Notes: generated from the sequence alone by a model not told the origin. 42,050 bases of DNA from Caulobacterales bacterium (GCA_016234625.1 JACRBD010000170.1:1-42050); one strand, 5' to 3'. Counted from the stretch's first letter, positions 1-8,250 are shown. Numbers and translations are program-made.

Positions 1-164
1 AGGTGCTTGGAGATCGCCGGCTGGCTCCTGGCGAACGGCTGGGCGAGCTCCGTGACGGAAGCCTCGCCCGAGGCCAGCCGCGCCAGGATCGCCCGCCGCG
101 TCGGATCCGCCAGCGCCGCGAAGGTCGCGTCGAGCGTAGCCTGTTGATAACCGGTCAGTTCCAT
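1..164 (-). CDS. ArsR-family transcriptional regulator, 5' part only
   Basis: The first 54 codons of a gene that runs off the left edge. The visible protein begins MELTGYQQATLDATFAALAD and continues with PTRRAILARL and a helix-turn-helix containing SQPAISKHL. This matches the N-terminal winged helix of ArsR-type repressors, especially the group that usually precedes an SRPBCC/AHSA1-domain gene. No metal-binding cysteines are visible in this part. The start is ATG at 162-164, with a TAAC-N6-GTTA dyad directly upstream that is likely its own operator. The partner gene would lie outside the window. Assignment to the ArsR family is firm; the signal sensed is unknown. Confidence 0.85.
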   Translation of the reverse strand, partial: MELTGYQQATLDATFAALADPTRRAILARLASGEASVTELAQPFARSQPAISKH

Positions 165-177
165 AACTGATTGGTTA
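164..177. promoter_or_regulatory. candidate ArsR operator
   Basis: TAAC, six bases, then GTTA forms a perfect dyad that abuts the ArsR start codon. ArsR-type repressors often bind AT-rich dyads overlapping their own start, so autoregulation is inferred. Confidence 0.45.
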
Positions 178-232
178 CATAGTGGGTGCGAGGCGTCAAT
201 CCCGACGCGCTGGACCAGCTTGCCTGGTTCGA

Positions 233-253
233 CCCCCGGATCAAGTCCGGGGG
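233..253. repeat. REP-like perfect hairpin
   Basis: CCCCCGGA and TCCGGGGG pair perfectly around the loop TCAAG. This is the form of short intergenic palindromes scattered through alphaproteobacterial genomes. It lies in the 267-base gap between the ArsR and ArsC-like genes, where no ORF is convincing. Confidence 0.6.
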
Positions 254-398
254 CCTTCGGCGCTGCTCACCATGACGCGGAGGGGCGGCCTCTTAAGTCC
301 ACGTCATCCTGAGCAGGCCCCCCGGGTCCGACCACAGGCCGGCCCGAGGATATACGCCGGGCCGTGTCGAAGGACGCACTTGCGGCTGAACAAGGGGT

Positions 399-417
399 CC
401 TCGCCACAAGGGCGAGG
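399..417. repeat. hairpin 3' of the ArsC-like gene
   Basis: CCTCGCC and GGCGAGG pair around a five-base loop and lie 15 bases beyond the stop of the minus-strand gene at 432. The sequence resembles a common alphaproteobacterial intergenic repeat. It could also slow or end transcription, but no T tract follows, so termination is uncertain. Confidence 0.5.
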
Positions 418-431
418 ATGACGGCGTAGGG

Positions 432-779
432 TCAGGCGAACACCTTCGCGTAAACCTCCGGCTTGAACCCGACCGTCAGCTTGCCGTCCACGTCCAGCAC
501 CGGCCGCTTGATCATCGACGGCTGGGCCAGCATCAGGGCGATGGCCTTGCCCTCGTCGAGGCCAGTCTTGTCGGCCTCGGGCAGCTTGCGGAAGGTCGTG
601 CCAGCCTTGTTGAGCAATACCTCCCAGCCGACCTTCTCCGCCCAGCGCTCCAGCGTCGCCCGATCGATCCCCACGACCTTGTAGTCATGGAAGCCGTAGG
701 CCACGCCGTGACCGTCCAGCCAGTCGCGGGCCTTCTTCATGGTGTCGCAGGCCTTGATGCCGTGGAGGGTCGTGGTCAT
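432..779 (-). CDS. ArsC/Spx (YffB)-family thioredoxin-like reductase
   Basis: A 115-residue protein of normal length for the ArsC/Spx/YffB family. The N-terminal GIKACDTMKKARDWL holds the single active-site cysteine in the family position (Cys11). It is followed by the region around FHDYK and a C-terminal IKRPVLDVDG segment, the conserved substrate-side loop with its arginine. Relatives are small cytoplasmic proteins with a thioredoxin fold. Some reduce arsenate; many, like YffB, have an uncertain substrate and probably act with glutathione. There is no arsenic-resistance gene nearby, so an arsenate role is not supported here. It is transcribed away from the SnoaL-like/MerR pair. Confidence 0.85.
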   Translation of the reverse strand: MTTTLHGIKACDTMKKARDWLDGHGVAYGFHDYKVVGIDRATLERWAEKVGWEVLLNKAGTTFRKLPEADKTGLDEGKAIALMLAQPSMIKRPVLDVDGKLTVGFKPEVYAKVFA

Positions 780-848
780 GGCGATTCCCGGTGCAGGCCG
801 TCTTGATGCCGCTCCGGAGGCCCGGCCGCAACGCCCGCCGTTAGCCCC

Positions 849-870
849 TTGACCTTGAGTGCGCTCAAGG
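849..870 (+). promoter_or_regulatory. MerR-type promoter/operator
   Basis: TTGACC at 849-854 resembles a -35 box and runs into the dyad CCTTGAG-TGCG-CTCAAGG (853-870), with 7-base arms. MerR-family regulators bind such dyads in overlong promoter spacers. It lies 38 bases before the start of a gene that is translationally coupled to a MerR gene, so autoregulation is the natural reading. No clear -10 box was found at the expected 19-20 base spacing. Confidence 0.65.
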
Positions 871-908
871 ATGTTCCCTCCGCGACTGGATCATATTGGA
901 GACCAGTC

Positions 909-1322
909 ATGACCGCCCGAACCGAACAGAGCCGCGCCCTCGTCACCGCCGCCATGGACGCCCTGGCCAAGGGTGACAGCCGTCCCTTCTACGAAGCCTG
1001 GGCCGACGACATCGCCTGGCGCCCGATGACCGTCGGCGTCTGGGGCAAGGTCCATCACGGGCGGAAGGCGGCCCGCGACGCGCTGTTCGTACCGCTGCGC
1101 GAGCAGTACGCCACGACCTACACCAACGCCCCCGAACGCATTTTCGCCGACGGCGATTTCGTGTTCGTCGAATGCCAGGGCGCGGTAACGCTGAAGTCCG
1201 GCAAACCGTACAACAACACCTATTGCTTCGTGATCCAGATGAAGGACGGCAAGATGGTCGAGGTGCGCGAGTACCTCGACTCCGCCCTGTCGGAAGCCGT
1301 GCTGGAGCCCTTTCCCGAATGA
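909..1322 (+). CDS. SnoaL-like / NTF2-fold protein
   Basis: A 137-residue protein with the SnoaL/NTF2-like pattern: an N-terminal helix with AAMDALAKGD, the stretch FYEAWADDIAW, and a C-terminal sheet with MKDGKMVEVREYLD. Members bind small hydrophobic ligands or isomerise/hydrate them in a cone-shaped cavity; the substrate here cannot be read. The start at 909 is preferred over an in-frame start at 849 because GGAG lies 8 bases upstream and the operator occupies the earlier stretch. Its stop overlaps the MerR start (ATGA), so both proteins are made from one transcript. It may bind or detoxify the compound sensed by the regulator. Confidence 0.75.
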   Translation: MTARTEQSRALVTAAMDALAKGDSRPFYEAWADDIAWRPMTVGVWGKVHHGRKAARDALFVPLREQYATTYTNAPERIFADGDFVFVECQGAVTLKSGKPYNNTYCFVIQMKDGKMVEVREYLDSALSEAVLEPFPE

Positions 1323-1747
1323 GCGAGCGATTCCATATCGGCGGTCTGGCCAAACGCACCGGCCGCAGCGTCCACACCATTCGCTGGTACGAGACGCAGG
1401 GCCTGATTCCGAGGGTCGAGCGCGACGGCGGCGGCCGGCGTGTCTACGAGCCCGACCATGTGGAACATCTGATCTTTCTGGACCGGATGCGCCGCACCGG
1501 CATGTCGGTGGCCGAGATGCGCCGCCTCACCAGCCTGGGCCTGGCCGGCTGGCGGACGCTGCCGGAGCGCCAGGCGCTCCTCCTCGCCCTCCGCGCGCGG
1601 GTGGAGGAGAGAATCCACGAGCTGCAGGCGGCGCGGACCCTGATCGACGAAAAGGTCGGCTACTACGACCAGTGGGCGCGCCAGAAGAAGCGCCCGCCGC
1701 CGTTGCCGGCCGTGCCTACCGCCGCCAGGGCCCGCGCCGCGCCGTGA
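1319..1747 (+). CDS. MerR-family transcriptional regulator
   Basis: A 142-residue regulator. The N-terminal winged helix contains FHIGGLAKRTGRSVHTIRWYE and the GLIPRVERDGGGRRVY wing, followed by a coiled-coil dimerisation helix around residues 80-115. It contains no cysteine, so it is unlikely to be a metal or redox sensor of the MerR/CueR/SoxR type and more likely senses a small organic compound. The tail is rich in proline and alanine. It overlaps the SnoaL-like gene by four bases and overlaps the convergent DUF6880-like gene tail to tail by 32 bases. The operator upstream of 909 is its probable target. Confidence 0.88.
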   Translation: MSERFHIGGLAKRTGRSVHTIRWYETQGLIPRVERDGGGRRVYEPDHVEHLIFLDRMRRTGMSVAEMRRLTSLGLAGWRTLPERQALLLALRARVEERIHELQAARTLIDEKVGYYDQWARQKKRPPPLPAVPTAARARAAP

Positions 1748-3077
1748 GCCGCAGGACGAAGGCCTCGTGGCTTTCCAGGTCGTCGAGATCGCCGATGCGG
1801 CGGGCGAGCCCTTCGGCTTCATCGGCCAGCGGCTCAGTGTCGGCCCGGCTGCGGGCATCGCTCCACAGCAGGGTGATGGCGGTCCGCAGCAGGACCAGGG
1901 CGGCGCGCGGGTAACGGGCGTCGAGCCGGGTGGCCCATTGCGCCAGATCGCCCGCCTCGCCGGCGACTTCGTCACGCCGCGCCAGGATCATGGCGGCGGC
2001 CTCCGGCAGCGCGGGCCAGTCCATCAGGAAGGCCAGACCGTCGCTGAACGGCCTGAAACGGGCGGCGACCTCGAAGGCGCGGTCCATCGCTTCCACATCG
2101 TCAAAGTCCGGCAAGGCCTTCAGGAACCGCCGCAGCTGGGCGGCGGACAGGGTGCGCTCGAAGGTCGCCCATCGCTCCTCGTGAGCCGCCCGCGTCTCAC
2201 CGGACTGTTCGAGGACTTCGATCCAGACCGCGTACCAGGGCTCGGCGGCCGGATCGGGCCGGCCGTCGAGGCCGCGGGCGCGGTTGCGCGGATCGGCGGC
2301 CTGCAGGGTCGCCAGGGCCTCATCGATCCGACCCGCGTCCAGCAGCCGCCGGCCCACCGCCGCCGCTGTGCCCGGATCGTGGCGCAGGGTCGAGGAGACG
2401 GTGTCGATGAACGCGTCCACGTCGCCAGCCGCGTCGGCCACGGCCCGGATGACCCGCGCCGACGGCTTGAACGCCGGCCTGGCCGCGATGCGGGCGTTGA
2501 GCTCGGCCAGCACGGCGGCGGCGAACGGCTGGCCAAAGCCGGCCAGCGCCGGGCCGAGGCGCTCGCCCCAGGCCGACGAGCCCTTGAACAGCATGTCGGC
2601 CACCTCCCCGGCCAGGCCGATGTCGGCCGGCGCGCGGGGCGCGAGCACCGCCATGTCGCCGGCGGCGGCGATGAACACCTGGTCGACCTCGCCCTTGGGG
2701 TCCTTGACCCGCAGCGACAGGCCGTCGGCCAGATCGAGAAAGGCCCAGAGGCGGCGCATGGCGATCCCGGGGTCCAGGTCGGCAAGAGACCCGGCGATCA
2801 TCCGGCGCAGGACATTCAGGTCGAGGATGAACTCCGGCCGCTTGCGCCACGAGATCTTGGCCCTGCTGTCGGCGATCATCGCCAGACGCTTGTCGATCTC
2901 CTCGGCCAGCGGCTCGGCGCCGATCTTCGCGGAGAGTTCCATCCGCAGGCGCCGCTTGAGCGCCGGCTGGCTGTCACTGAGTTCGAGCAACAGCGCCGCC
3001 AGGGCCTCGGGACCCAGGGCCTCGAGGTTGGCCGCCGTCAGCCGCTTGGCCGAGGCCGGTGGCTTCTTCGCTGTCAT
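1716..3077 (-). CDS. DUF6880-like protein of unknown function
   Basis: A 453-residue protein, probably cytoplasmic, with no signal peptide or membrane segment. It begins with a basic, alanine-rich stretch, then LEALGPEALAALLLELSD and a charged helix with KRRLRMELSAKIG and EEIDKRLAMI. Its remainder is helical and repeat-like, rich in Ala/Arg/Leu. This layout recalls the DUF6880 family of HEAT/TPR-like proteins, whose function is not known; the family name is from memory and unverified. It is a lone gene; its 3' end overlaps the convergent MerR gene by 32 bases, so the last 10 codons of both are constrained together. Confidence 0.7.
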   Translation of the reverse strand: MTAKKPPASAKRLTAANLEALGPEALAALLLELSDSQPALKRRLRMELSAKIGAEPLAEEIDKRLAMIADSRAKISWRKRPEFILDLNVLRRMIAGSLADLDPGIAMRRLWAFLDLADGLSLRVKDPKGEVDQVFIAAAGDMAVLAPRAPADIGLAGEVADMLFKGSSAWGERLGPALAGFGQPFAAAVLAELNARIAARPAFKPSARVIRAVADAAGDVDAFIDTVSSTLRHDPGTAAAVGRRLLDAGRIDEALATLQAADPRNRARGLDGRPDPAAEPWYAVWIEVLEQSGETRAAHEERWATFERTLSAAQLRRFLKALPDFDDVEAMDRAFEVAARFRPFSDGLAFLMDWPALPEAAAMILARRDEVAGEAGDLAQWATRLDARYPRAALVLLRTAITLLWSDARSRADTEPLADEAEGLARRIGDLDDLESHEAFVLRLTARRGPWRR

Positions 3078-3166
3078 GCGTCCGGGGGTAGCTGATCCGC
3101 TGTCCGGCGACCAGTCAAAGCAGGGCCGCCAACGACAGCCGGGCGACCTGGAAGCGCTCCGCTCCT

Positions 3167-3197
3167 CCCTTGCGTCTGTTCCTGCCCATGGCGACGA
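3167..3197 (+). pseudogene. 3'-end relic of a GNAT toxin gene
   Basis: This stretch matches the 3' part of the GNAT toxin gene at 9284-9835 almost base for base (one mismatch over about 29 bases) and reads PLRLFLPMAT in the same frame. The flanks do not match and the rest of the gene is absent. It lies in the 186-base gap between the DUF6880-like gene and the cyclase fragment. It is best read as a leftover of a second toxin-antitoxin locus; a small chance match cannot be excluded. Confidence 0.5.
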
Positions 3198-3263
3198 TTC
3201 AGGCGTCCCTCCAGGAGACCCCGGGGGCGGTGCCTTCTCTGTCCGCCCGCGCGGATTCGACGG

Positions 3264-3974
3264 CTACGGCACGAAGGCGACCACCCGCGCCGGCGAGGCG
3301 CTGCAGCGCGCCAGCGGAAGGGGGAAGACACGGACCTTGAAGCCCGAGTTCGGAACACCCGCCAGGTTGTGCATCTGCTGGATGATGAACTCCTCCTTCT
3401 CGCGGCCCGCGTAGTGGCCGTCCCAGATGACCGACCTGTCGCCCGTTTCCCGGAACATGCGGCGGATGACGGGGAAGGGTCTGTCCCAGCCGAGCGCGTC
3501 GGTGCCCAGTATTCTGGCGCCGGTATCGGCCAGGAACAGCGTCCCCTCCCGCGTCATGCCGGGGTAGGCATAGAACCCCGGATCGGCCAGGCCGAACGCC
3601 TCCTGGCCGGTGCGCAGCAGCAGGGCGCAGCCCGGGGTGATCGGCGCCCCGTTGTCGGCGATCGCCTGCCTCAGCGCCGCGACTTCAATGGCGGCGTTCG
3701 GCGTCACCTTGCCGCGCAGATCGAGCACCAGGCCGTCGACGTAGAGCTCTTCCAACCCAATGTCGCTGATGGTGCGTGCCGGCTTGCCCTCGCAGGTCGT
3801 TCCATAGTGCAGCGGCGCATCCAGGTGGGTGCCAAGGTGAGTGTTGATGTGCAGGCGTTCGGCGCCCCAGCCTTCGCCGTCGGGGAGGTCGGCCCGCGTG
3901 CAGCCGAAGCTCGCGCAGACCGCATCCGCCCCCTCGAAGCCCGGTCGTTGGTACTCGATGGTCGGAACCAGGAC
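3264..3974 (-). pseudogene. cyclase-family hydrolase, 5'-truncated
   Basis: Homology to the cyclase/kynurenine-formamidase-like family can be followed over about 236 codons. It includes the metal-binding HLGTHLDAPLHYG, the GTDALGWD segment and a C-terminal MHNLAGVPNSGF. Such enzymes open or close amide/lactone rings using an HxGTHxD metal site. The similarity stops near 3974, where roughly 25 N-terminal residues should still come, and no ATG or GTG is in frame upstream. The first available start is TTG at 3755, which would remove the metal-binding motif. The gene therefore appears to have lost its start in a rearrangement and is probably not functional. It neighbours the TetR-SDR-BVMO group, with which it may once have worked. 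Confidence 0.7.
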
Positions 3975-3985
3975 GTCGACGCCCG

Positions 3986-4105
3986 GCCCTGGTGTCCCTC
4001 TACCGCATCGACCGGGAGGGCCATCAGGCCACCGTCGACCGCCTGGCCGAACTCGCCGCGGCGGGCTCGGAAGGCGCCGGCGAGGGCTTGCGGCTGGGTG
4101 CCTGA
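3986..4105 (+). other. possible 3' fragment of an unidentified gene
   Basis: Immediately beyond the break in the cyclase gene, the plus strand is open for about 39 codons, with the protein-like segment ALVSLYRIDREGHQATVDRL followed by AELAAAGSEG and a stop at 4103. It is helical in character but too short to identify. It may be the tail of a gene joined to the truncated cyclase by a deletion, or a chance open frame. Confidence 0.25.
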
Positions 4106-4140
4106 TGGCCGCCAGCCCGGCGTTCGTCTATTCATGCGCC

Positions 4141-5382
4141 ATGCCTGACACCGCTGACACCGCCCAGATCGCCGCCCCTCCTGGCCAGACCGCGACCGCT
4201 CGCTTCACCAGGCGAAGGGAGGCGGTCCTGGCGGCTGCGATCGCCGCCCTCAACGAGGATGGCTACAAGGGCATGACCCTGGCCGACGTCGCGCAACGCG
4301 TCGGCCTGACGACGACCAGCGTGACCTACTATTTCCGCAAGAAAGATATCCTGGCGGTCGAGTGTTTCCGCCATGGCCTGCAACGGTTCGAAGCGATCGT
4401 GGATGCGGCGGCCGTGGAACCCGATCTGGCCGGCCGGCTCGATCGCCTTCTCGGCCTCTACCTCGACCTGCAGGCGCGTGCGCGGCGCGGCGAGGAACCG
4501 CCGATGACCATCTTCTCGGACATCCGCGCCCTGGCCGAACCCAGTCGCGGGGAGCTTCGCCGGCTCTATCAACGGGTCTTCCTCAAGGTGCGCGGCCTGT
4601 TCGAAACGCCGGACCGGCAGGTGATGCCGCCGCTCGGACTCAGCACCCGCGCGCACATCCTGATCGAGCAGCTGTTCTGGTCCGCCGCCTGGCTCCCGCG
4701 GTACGACGTCGAGGATTTTCCGCGCGTTCGGGCCCGGCTCTTCGACATTCTCGCGCACGGCCTTGCCGTTCCGGGCCGGCCATTCTCGCCCCGGCCGATC
4801 GAGGTGGTTCCCCGCGTCGGAGACCCGGCCCGGGAGACGTTCCTGCGCGCCGCCACGCCTCTGATCAACGAGCGCAGCTATCGCGGCGTGTCGGTCACCG
4901 ACCTCGCCGCCAAGCTGAACGTCACCAAGGGCAGCTTCTATCACCACATGGACGCCAAGGACGACGTGGTGGTCGCCTGTTTCGACCGGACCTTCGAGAC
5001 CATCCGGGCGGCTCAGCAGGCCGCGCTGGATCTTCAGGGCGACCAATGGCAGGCCCTCTCGAGCGCCGTCTCCGCCCTGATCGCGCGGCAAGGGACGGAA
5101 GATGGCCTGCTCCTGCGCACCTCCGCCCTGCAGGCCCTGCCCGAGCCCCTGAGGGTCCGCACCGTCTGGCACGCAGACCGGGCGACCCAACGGTTCGCCT
5201 CGATGATCGCCGACGGCATCGCCGAGGGCTCGATGCGGCCGGTTGATCCCTTCCTCGCTTCCCAGACGGTCAGCGCCTCGATCAACGCCGCCGCCGACCT
5301 GATCGCCTGGGTCGACGATCTGAGACCCGAGACGTTGGTCGGCCTTTACGCCCAGCCGGCCTTGCGGGGCCTCCTGGCATAG
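4141..5382 (+). CDS. tandem TetR/AcrR regulator, two TetR units in one chain
   Basis: A 413-residue protein, about twice the usual TetR length. Unit 1 has its helix-turn-helix at residues 41-70 (GMTLADVAQRVGLTTTSVTYYF); unit 2 has another at residues 249-272 (SVTDLAAKLNVTKGSFYHH). Each is followed by an all-helical ligand/dimerisation domain, with a proline-rich linker near 205-225. One chain could thus act as an internal pseudo-dimer. Such duplicated regulators are known in some proteobacterial catabolic clusters. The start at 4141 is chosen because the conserved sequence begins shortly after it; the open frame extends upstream without homology. It precedes the SDR by 128 bases and probably regulates the SDR-BVMO pair. 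Confidence 0.88.
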   Translation: MPDTADTAQIAAPPGQTATARFTRRREAVLAAAIAALNEDGYKGMTLADVAQRVGLTTTSVTYYFRKKDILAVECFRHGLQRFEAIVDAAAVEPDLAGRLDRLLGLYLDLQARARRGEEPPMTIFSDIRALAEPSRGELRRLYQRVFLKVRGLFETPDRQVMPPLGLSTRAHILIEQLFWSAAWLPRYDVEDFPRVRARLFDILAHGLAVPGRPFSPRPIEVVPRVGDPARETFLRAATPLINERSYRGVSVTDLAAKLNVTKGSFYHHMDAKDDVVVACFDRTFETIRAAQQAALDLQGDQWQALSSAVSALIARQGTEDGLLLRTSALQALPEPLRVRTVWHADRATQRFASMIADGIAEGSMRPVDPFLASQTVSASINAAADLIAWVDDLRPETLVGLYAQPALRGLLA

Positions 5383-5510
5383 AAGTTTATTTTCCTTCGT
5401 TGGGAATTTCTGAAGGCGGCCCAGAATCCGAATAATTGCATCTTTTCGAACGTTAGGTATGGCGGGGCGAACTCGGTGACGGTAGATTGCGTCATGGAGA
5501 AATCGACTCA

Positions 5511-6371
5511 ATGACCCACGAGCTTTCAGGCAAGGTTGCTGTCATCACCGGCGCCGCTTCCGGCATCGGCAAGGCATCGGTCGAGCGGTTCGTCGAAGCC
5601 GGCGCGCTCGTCCTGGCCGCCGACATCCGCGATGACGCCGGCCAGGCGCTGGAGGCGGCCCACCTTGGCAGGGTCCGCTACCAGCGCTGCGATGTGACCA
5701 ACGAAGACGACATCACCAGCGCCATGGACATGGCCGCTCGCACGTTCGGCGGCCTCGACATCCTGTTCAACAACGCCGGCGCTGGCGGCCCCCAGACCAC
5801 CCTGGAAGACATGACCGGCAAGGATTGGGACGCGGCGCAGACCCTCCTGCTGCGCTCGGTCGCGCTGGGGATGCGCCATGCCTTGCCCCACATGAAGCAG
5901 CGTGGCGGCGGGGCCATCGTCAACACCGCCTCGGTGGCGGGCCTTTCCGCCGGCATGGGCCCGCCGGCCTATTCGGCGGCCAAGGCCGGGGTCATCCATA
6001 TCAGCAAGGTCGCGGCGGCCGAGTTCGCCAAGTACGACGTGCGGGTCAACGCCATCTGCCCGGGCCTGATCCTGACCAACATCTTCACCCCGGACGACGC
6101 GATTCCTGGTCAGATCCGGACGGCGATCCAGGCCGGAATGCGGGCCTCCGCGCCTTCGGCCCAGCCGGTCCGCAGGGCTGGCGAGGCCGACGACATCGCC
6201 CGGACCGCCCTCTTCCTGGCCAGCCCCGCCGCCGCTTTCATCACCGGCATCCATGTCGTTGTCGATGGGGGCATGCTGGTCGGCCCGCGCCATGCCTGGG
6301 ATCCGGCGGAACAGGCCCGACGCCAGGAGATGCGCGAACGGGCCTGGGCCGGAGCTGAAGCGACCGCATGA
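5511..6371 (+). CDS. short-chain dehydrogenase/reductase
   Basis: A 286-residue classical SDR. The nucleotide site TGAASGIG lies at residues 13-20, NNAG at 87-90, and the catalytic Ser141, Tyr154 and Lys158 (YSAAK) are intact. Asp38 after the second strand (ADIRD) favours NAD(H) over NADP(H). The reaction is oxidation of an alcohol to a ketone or the reverse, in the cytoplasm. The start is ATG at 5511; an upstream TTG would add eight residues before the conserved fold. It is 49 bases before the Baeyer-Villiger monooxygenase, and the pair would convert a secondary or cyclic alcohol to a ketone and then to an ester or lactone. The true substrate is unknown. Confidence 0.9.
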   Translation: MTHELSGKVAVITGAASGIGKASVERFVEAGALVLAADIRDDAGQALEAAHLGRVRYQRCDVTNEDDITSAMDMAARTFGGLDILFNNAGAGGPQTTLEDMTGKDWDAAQTLLLRSVALGMRHALPHMKQRGGGAIVNTASVAGLSAGMGPPAYSAAKAGVIHISKVAAAEFAKYDVRVNAICPGLILTNIFTPDDAIPGQIRTAIQAGMRASAPSAQPVRRAGEADDIARTALFLASPAAAFITGIHVVVDGGMLVGPRHAWDPAEQARRQEMRERAWAGAEATA

Positions 6372-6420
6372 CCTGACGCCGACCCAGACCCCCCGTACCG
6401 ATCCAGACCGTGAGACCCCC

Positions 6421-8250
6421 ATGGCCGACAATGCCAAGACCCCGACCGACGCCCCGCCTGTCGCCGGCCGACAGATCGACAAGCCGGCGTTGCTCGCCAA
6501 GTACCAGGCAGAGCGCGACAAGCGCCTGCGGCCGGATGGCAACGCCCAGTATCTGCGCGTCAGCGGCCATCTCGCCCACTACCTCGAGGACCCCTACACG
6601 CCGCGGGTTGAACGCGCGCCGAAGACCGATCATGTGACCTTCGCCTTCGTCGGCGGTGGCTTCGCCGGACTCGTCACCGGCGCGCGGCTGGTCGAGGCGG
6701 GCGTCAAGGATGTGCGGATCATCGAGAAGGCCGGCGATTTCGGCGGAACTTGGTACTGGAACCGCTACCCGGGCGCCCAATGCGACACGGCCTCGATGGT
6801 CTATATGCCGCTCCTTGAGGAAACGGGTCACCGGCCATCCGAAAAGTACGCCCACGCGCCCGAGATCCTCGAGCAGTGCCGGCGGATCGGACGCCAGTTC
6901 GGCCTCTACGAAAACGCGGTCTTTCATACCGAGGTGGAGAGCATTGTCTGGGATGAGGCAGAGGCGCGGTGGGTCATCTGCACCAATCGCGGCGACCGGT
7001 TCACCGCCAGCTACATCGGCCTGGGCACCGGGCCGCTGCACGTTCCGAAACTTCCCGGGATCTCCGGTATCGAATCCTTCAAAGGCCATTCCTTCCACAC
7101 CAGCCGCTGGGATTACGACTACACGGGCGGGGACCCGGGCGGCGCGCCCCTCGCGAAGCTCGCCGACAAGCGGGTAGCGATCATCGGCACCGGAGCCACG
7201 GCGGTGCAGTGTGTGCCCCATCTCGCGAAGGCCTGCGGCGAGCTCTATGTCTTCCAGCGCACGCCCTCGTCGGTGGATGTGCGCGCCAATGTCCCCATCG
7301 ACGCCGACTGGTTCGCCTCGATCGCCACCCCGGGCTGGCAGCAACGCTGGCTGGAGAACTTCACCGCCAACCAGGGCGGCTTCGCCGAGGAGGATCTCGT
7401 TCAGGACGGCTGGACCGACCTCTCCCGCCGGGTTCGCGCCAAGCTGCAGCAGATGCCGCACGACCGGCGCAGCCCCAAGGACCTGTGGGCCGCGTTCGAG
7501 GACGCCGATTTCGAGAAGATGGAGGAAATCCGCGCGCGGGTGGACTCGATCGTCCAGGATCGCGAGACGGCGCAGAAGCTGAAGGCCTGGTATCGGCAGC
7601 TCTGCAAGCGGCCCTGCTTCCACGACTCCTATCTGCAGGCCTTCAACACGCCGGGCGCGCACCTGGTCGACACCGACGGCCAGGGCGTGGAACGGATCAC
7701 GGAGAAGGGCCTGGTCGTCGGCGGCCGGGAATACGAGGTCGACTGCATCATCTACGCCTCGGGCTTCGAGGTCGGCACGTCCTACGAGCGGCGTTCCGGC
7801 TTCGATCTGGTCGGGCGCGACGGGCTCAGGCTGTCCGAGGCCTGGGCCGAGGGTATGCAGTCCAAGCACGGCATTCATGTGCACGGCTTTCCCAACGCCT
7901 TCTTCGTGCAACCCACCCAGGGCGCAAACCTCATCTCCAATGTGCCGCACAATCTGACCGAGGCCGGACGGACGATCGCCACCGTCATCCGTCACGCGCT
8001 CGACAACGGCGCAAAGGAAGTCGAGGTCACGAAGGAAGCGCAGGACGAATGGGTCGCGCTGTTGTTGACCGGCATGGGCCGCATGATCGGATCGCCCGAC
8101 TGCACGCCCGGCTACTACAACAACGAGGGGCAGGATCCCGGCCCGGCCGCCCGGTTGAACGTTGGCTATCCGGCCGGCGCCGCCGCCTATTTCAGGTATC
8201 TCGACGGCTGGCGAAACGACGGCAAATTCGAGGGGCTTGCGTTCCGCTGA
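6421..8250 (+). CDS. type I Baeyer-Villiger monooxygenase
   Basis: A 609-residue flavoprotein. The FAD Rossmann motif GGGFAG is at residues 78-83 and the NADPH motif IIGTGATAVQ at 254-263. Between them, FKGHSFHTSRWD at 220-231 fits the type I Baeyer-Villiger fingerprint (FxGxxxHxxxW followed by P or D). GGTWYWNRYPGAQCD at 108-122 is also typical. The enzyme would insert oxygen next to a ketone using NADPH and O2 in the cytoplasm. An N-terminal extension of about 70 residues precedes the FAD site, as in the longer cyclic-ketone and steroid oxygenases of this family. It follows the SDR and is likely co-transcribed with it. The substrate cannot be deduced. Confidence 0.92.
   Translation: MADNAKTPTDAPPVAGRQIDKPALLAKYQAERDKRLRPDGNAQYLRVSGHLAHYLEDPYTPRVERAPKTDHVTFAFVGGGFAGLVTGARLVEAGVKDVRIIEKAGDFGGTWYWNRYPGAQCDTASMVYMPLLEETGHRPSEKYAHAPEILEQCRRIGRQFGLYENAVFHTEVESIVWDEAEARWVICTNRGDRFTASYIGLGTGPLHVPKLPGISGIESFKGHSFHTSRWDYDYTGGDPGGAPLAKLADKRVAIIGTGATAVQCVPHLAKACGELYVFQRTPSSVDVRANVPIDADWFASIATPGWQQRWLENFTANQGGFAEEDLVQDGWTDLSRRVRAKLQQMPHDRRSPKDLWAAFEDADFEKMEEIRARVDSIVQDRETAQKLKAWYRQLCKRPCFHDSYLQAFNTPGAHLVDTDGQGVERITEKGLVVGGREYEVDCIIYASGFEVGTSYERRSGFDLVGRDGLRLSEAWAEGMQSKHGIHVHGFPNAFFVQPTQGANLISNVPHNLTEAGRTIATVIRHALDNGAKEVEVTKEAQDEWVALLLTGMGRMIGSPDCTPGYYNNEGQDPGPAARLNVGYPAGAAAYFRYLDGWRNDGKFEGLAFR

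Noticed and set aside
432-779. Arsenate reductase of an arsenic-resistance operon
   Set aside because: Only the ArsC/Spx fold is seen; no arsB, arsH or acr3 is nearby, and the ArsR gene at the left edge is of the SRPBCC-linked type.
943-1380. Arginine/proline-rich minus-strand open frame
   Set aside because: It lies opposite the SnoaL-like gene and shows the composition of a GC-rich shadow frame, with no family pattern.
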